Positions 62,201 to 64,000 of a stretch of DNA of 64,000 bases are shown here, in pieces. Numbering within the stretch: position 1 is the stretch's first letter; every line of letters starts with the position of its first letter. The DNA lies in NCBI GenBank assembly GCA_964551995.1, contig CAZKFD010000032.1, positions 251,076 to 315,075 on the forward strand, read 5' to 3'. Position numbers and translations under genes: made by a program. Below the pieces are notes generated by a model that made no database searches, had not been told where the DNA came from, and was given only the letters and a program-made list of their open reading frames with translations. The stretch comes from DATKJS01 sp964551995. GTDB lineage: Bacteria > Acidobacteriota > Aminicenantia > Aminicenantales > Saccharicenantaceae.

Positions 62201-63136
62201 GGGACGATCGAGCGATGTATCGACCGCCTCGTCAAAGGCGTCCGGGAGGACGGCGCCGTGCCCGACCGCGTGCAGGCCGACGGCCGGCCGGTCTACACCG
62301 CAGGACCCCCCGACGCTCCTCCGGCCGAGCCGAACATCGACAACGCCCAGTTCCTCGTCTTCGCGGTGACCGGCTATCTCGAGATGACGCCCGAAGACCT
62401 CCGGGGCTCTTATTACCGGAAATGGGCGCCGGCCCTCGCGCGCGGCATGAACTACATCCCGCTCTCAGTCGGCGGCTTGGTCTGGAACGACCCGGCCAAA
62501 CCGCACTCGCCCTACGGATTCACGGACACGGTCGCCAAGACCGGAGAGCTTTTCATGGAATCGGTTCTCTATTGGCGCGCGGCGAAGATGCTGGCCCGGT
62601 GGGAGGGGCTCTACGGAAGCGCTGCGGCCAGGGACGGATGGGAGGCGCGGGCCCGGGCCGTCGAAAAGAATATCGGCGTCCTGTGGGATGACCGGACGGG
62701 GATGTTTTTCGCCGCCACACGCGACTGCCGCCTGACCGACATCTGGGGCAACGCCTATGCCGTGGCCAACGGCTTCCCGCTCGGGGAGAGGAAGGCACGG
62801 ATTCTTGACTGGCTCGCCTCGAACTACGAGCGGTATGTCTGGCACGGCCAGGTCCGCCACCTCCCGCGCGGCGAATACTGGGAGCGCCAGCTCATGTTCG
62901 TCGAGCCTGAGACATATCAGAACGGGGCCTTCTGGGCGACGGCCTCGGGCTGGGTCATGAGAGCCCTCGATGAGCTCGATCCGCGATTGGCGCGCCGGAT
63001 GTTCCGGGACCTTATCGAAGATTTCCGGGCGGGCGGCGTCTGCGAATGCGTCAACGCCGGCTCACGGAAGCTCCCGAGCTATGTCAACAGCGCCACGAAC
63101 CCGCTTGGCGCCGCGAGGAGGATCTGGCGGAGGTAA
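59288..63136 (+). CDS. Large lipoprotein with two six-hairpin glycosidase modules
   Basis: A 1282-residue protein with a lipoprotein signal (ALAAC, lipidated Cys about residue 27). N-terminal beta-type region (about 60-400) is Ser/Ala-rich. Module 1 (about 440-860) and module 2 (about 910-1275) each look like an (alpha/alpha)6 glycosidase barrel: GEITGYWDYGGFLD, NCGWKDGYTNALIYRAW then QYAALWTRDFASMV and YGFTDTVAKTGELF. They are joined by a Thr/Pro/Asn/Ala linker (about 860-905) of lower GC than its surroundings. Families such as GH63, GH78, GH15-like are possible; neither module is assigned with certainty. ATG 59288 or 59309 could start it. Confidence 0.78.
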   Translation: MRRSSGTMTRGLAICAGGLVLAAALAACAPRSSSDAGRKAGRDTVEPAEPSPVIRVGADDSAPGLTFLSWDTEGGDKANTNLLRTISDASAESGTRAASNVGTRNNIKAERSVPRGAGVRVQYLAQGPDGTSWEDAKAVSRRVESGGEVVVFELETGKSRLEWRIECVSAADKKSAANLEGAKSAQVATGNTGDSAALPPGSLRLTFCPMDAESEKNQPAARSEIAKRNNLSSIVTSEDLGSSKQNGSIPVFNHLGGSPAAQMRPAASAGDAPPAGAYSPSVRSAEARGKSKLIPSTLDAAPSLRLVFHFDPKVTSTTVLPGDWLDDGTFRLPAVLNAPDWGPMLLTERIGLARADGSVEVTPGRLIVGRLEGSRAAKTDDLILELPSISANESFSPLPAPQSSPAAALASPRPFPLTITLTPLRLAPPAGLRDASLWPAARRGWLDALQPCARWGEQDKPFSAPPGILGNNVISDPASVSIWFYADQAFFMPEAAPGVSLMPLVRQTIDYWLDRRMRRGPDGRLTGEITGYWDYGGFLDAEASPLIAAWDYVEVTSDLPWLERRIGRLELAADFLASRDIDGDGFVEAVQSGDRGALVQPNRSCAWWDALNCGWKDGYTNALIYRAWRSLADLERELGRSAQAAGYTRLADRLKAVYAKTLYNRQTGWLAWWRSRDGELHDYASPTLNGLAIEYGLVEPGLARRILNRLWKKMAAAGFTRFDLGVPPMLVPVRRSDYLQPDAIGIPAREDGTDTFGQYMNGGITAGQVLHFLDAHYVLGSKELAARADRVLRAMLERQVRGGFQNGVRNATGKGIDWTTWDAKPSGYEGYLADSFRFLQAVLMREPAFRDRLYRPMSGDAGGKAHAAPGATGPADAASTNTTPPNNAPSKTAPASSFASAAIDDPAYPGAALRSDLAYLERATKELLDGCLIKASDGTPLYTPDGQGQYAALWTRDFASMVENAGYLMSKGTIERCIDRLVKGVREDGAVPDRVQADGRPVYTAGPPDAPPAEPNIDNAQFLVFAVTGYLEMTPEDLRGSYYRKWAPALARGMNYIPLSVGGLVWNDPAKPHSPYGFTDTVAKTGELFMESVLYWRAAKMLARWEGLYGSAAARDGWEARARAVEKNIGVLWDDRTGMFFAATRDCRLTDIWGNAYAVANGFPLGERKARILDWLASNYERYVWHGQVRHLPRGEYWERQLMFVEPETYQNGAFWATASGWVMRALDELDPRLARRMFRDLIEDFRAGGVCECVNAGSRKLPSYVNSATNPLGAARRIWRR

Positions 63137-63158
63137 GGGGGGATAATATTGAATGTTG

Positions 63159-63404
63159 GGGGTCGGACCAAATCAAGTTGTTGACTAATAATCGGATATC
63201 TCTGGTTTTTAGGCCGTTTTCGCTCTTAAGTCTTTATTTTCGACCCCGAAAACGCAGACTTAGGGTGCTCTTGTTCATTATGCTGAGCACGTTTCCGCCT
63301 TAAGTCCATATTTTCAGGGCTGAAAACGCGAACTTAAGGTCAGAAAGGCGTCTTTTTCAAGGCCTAATTCATTTATTTTGTAGAAGTTGATTTGGTCCGA
63401 CCCC
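63159..63404. repeat. Intergenic inverted-repeat element, copy C (complete)
   Basis: A 246-bp non-coding element with near-perfect 21-bp terminal inverted repeats: left GGGGTCGGACCAAATCAAGTT and right its inverse with one mismatch (63384-63404). Two internal stem-loop modules: 63225-63263 (CTTAAGTCT.. TTTTCG.. CGAAAA.. AGACTTAG) and 63298-63339 (CCTTAAGT.. TTTTCAG.. CTGAAAA.. ACTTAAGG, 8 + 7 bp paired). No ORF; A/T-rich relative to the genome. Lies between the lipoprotein and sulfatase genes. Confidence 0.85.
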
Positions 63405-63461
63405 AATATGCAATATGTTTTGCGGCCGTGATACAATGTTTTTCACCGAAGGAACTAGGCC

Positions 63462-64000
63462 ATGACCCGCCCGGTTTGCCGCTCCGTTACGATCCGCTTC
63501 GCACGCACTACCCGCGCCCTCGCCATTCGCGTTCGCACCATTCTCTCTCTCTCCATCTCCGCCCGCGCCCTCTCCCTCGCCCTTCTTGCCCCACTCTCCA
63601 TTCTGCTCTTTTCGCCCGCAGTCGGCGGCGAGGCAGACCACACGCTAAACGGCGAGCCAGCCCGCATCCTCAACCGCAGGGCCGCCGCCCTCAACGGCCA
63701 GGCTCCCACCCTGAGCGCCCAGGAGCCCCCCACCGCGCATCCGCGGCCGAACCTCCTCCTCATCACGATCGACACCCTGCGCCCGGACAGGCTCGGCTGT
63801 TACGGCTCCCCCTACCTCAAGACCCCGGCGATCGACAAGCTGGCCACGTCCGGCGTCGTCTTCGACCGCGCCTTCGCCCACACGCCGCTCACGCTCCCCT
63901 CGCACACCAACATCCTGCTCGGGACGACGCCCCTCCGGCACGGCGTCCACGACAACGGGATCTTCAAGGTCCCCGACGGCCTGCCGGACCTCGCCACCTG
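63462..64000 (+). CDS. Sulfatase/alkaline-phosphatase superfamily protein (partial, 3' end off window)
   Basis: First 179 residues. An Arg-rich signal peptide or anchor (about 1-55) is followed by an exposed linker and the metal core of the sulfatase fold: ITIDTLRPDRLGCYG (metal Asp) and FAHTPLTLPSHTNILLG. The position of the sulfatase Cys/Ser-x-P-x-R motif is Thr/Ser-rich LPSHT, the form seen in phosphatase-like or atypical members, so true sulfatase activity is unproven. AAGGA lies 9 bp before ATG 63462. It closes the glycan island in this window. Confidence 0.85.
   Translation, partial: MTRPVCRSVTIRFARTTRALAIRVRTILSLSISARALSLALLAPLSILLFSPAVGGEADHTLNGEPARILNRRAAALNGQAPTLSAQEPPTAHPRPNLLLITIDTLRPDRLGCYGSPYLKTPAIDKLATSGVVFDRAFAHTPLTLPSHTNILLGTTPLRHGVHDNGIFKVPDGLPDLAT

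Noticed and set aside
1..64000. CRISPR array, phage genes, integrase with attachment sites, or a rRNA operon
   Set aside because: No regularly spaced identical repeats, no phage structural or integrase genes and no rRNA motifs were seen. The only mobile traces are relics and the intergenic element.

Overview
The window is a 64 kb high-GC bacterial chromosome segment that is almost fully coding. It comes from a didermic, probably heterotrophic bacterium: it encodes an Oar-type TonB-dependent outer-membrane protein, many exported proteins, a probable outer-membrane barrel and a lipoprotein. The mix of housekeeping genes, secreted peptidases (S9, M28, M64), PD40 propellers and a glycosidase island without SusC/SusD resembles Candidatus Aminicenantes (OP8) or a nearby Acidobacteriota-type lineage. 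That placement is an inference from gene content; no rRNA is present to test it. Despite the high GC, many genes carry textbook sigma-70 promoters (TTGACA-like, 17-18 bp, TATAAT-like), so transcription units can be read directly.

Layout, left half. Positions 1-815 hold the start of mraZ (head of the division/cell-wall cluster, running off the left edge) with its promoter and operator, then DUF2007 and Nudix genes. Next come a FecR/DUF6600 exported protein, a cell-envelope block on the minus strand (M23 peptidase, pssA, psd), a cyclophilin, an M28 peptidase and an Obg-like GTPase. gyrB-gyrA (10.5-15.4 kb) follow. A decayed patch at 16.0-17.1 kb holds a broken AmmeMemoRadiSam-B (MEMO) gene and an IS91-family transposase remnant. 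Positions 17.1-25.1 kb carry an S9 peptidase, a cytochrome c/beta-barrel fusion, a pentaheme cytochrome, a YtkA-like protein and an acyl-CoA synthetase. A tRNA(CAU), a zinc-ribbon gene, rpoD-dnaG and larB follow. Then come a TPR gene coupled to a glmU with a degenerate first domain, and an inositol-phosphate synthase paired with a CDP-alcohol phosphatidyltransferase, which together suggest inositol phospholipid synthesis.

Layout, right half. From 35.5 kb the window is accessory: the TonB-dependent receptor, an M64 metallopeptidase and a small operon (shortened CGGC protein, membrane peptide, Asp/Glu racemase-like protein). From 42 to 64 kb lies a putative glycan-use island. It holds a NahK-like sugar kinase, a PD40 propeller protein, an S9 peptidase, a 1667-residue glucuronidase-like/double-esterase fusion, a HEAT/FG-GAP protein, a Tat-exported Gfo/Idh oxidoreductase, a GH4 glycosidase, a 1282-residue lipoprotein with two six-hairpin glycosidase modules, and a truncated sulfatase-family gene. 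The set could expose, deacetylate, cleave and phosphorylate the sugars of a decorated, possibly uronic, amino-sugar or sulfated glycan; the substrate is not determinable from sequence alone.

Mobile and repeat content is low but informative: an IS91 remnant, a possible transposase N-terminal remnant at 26.0 kb, and three copies (157 bp, a half copy, 246 bp) of a non-coding element with GGGGTCGGACC inverted ends and an internal CTTAAG stem-loop module, all in intergenic gaps of the right-hand region.
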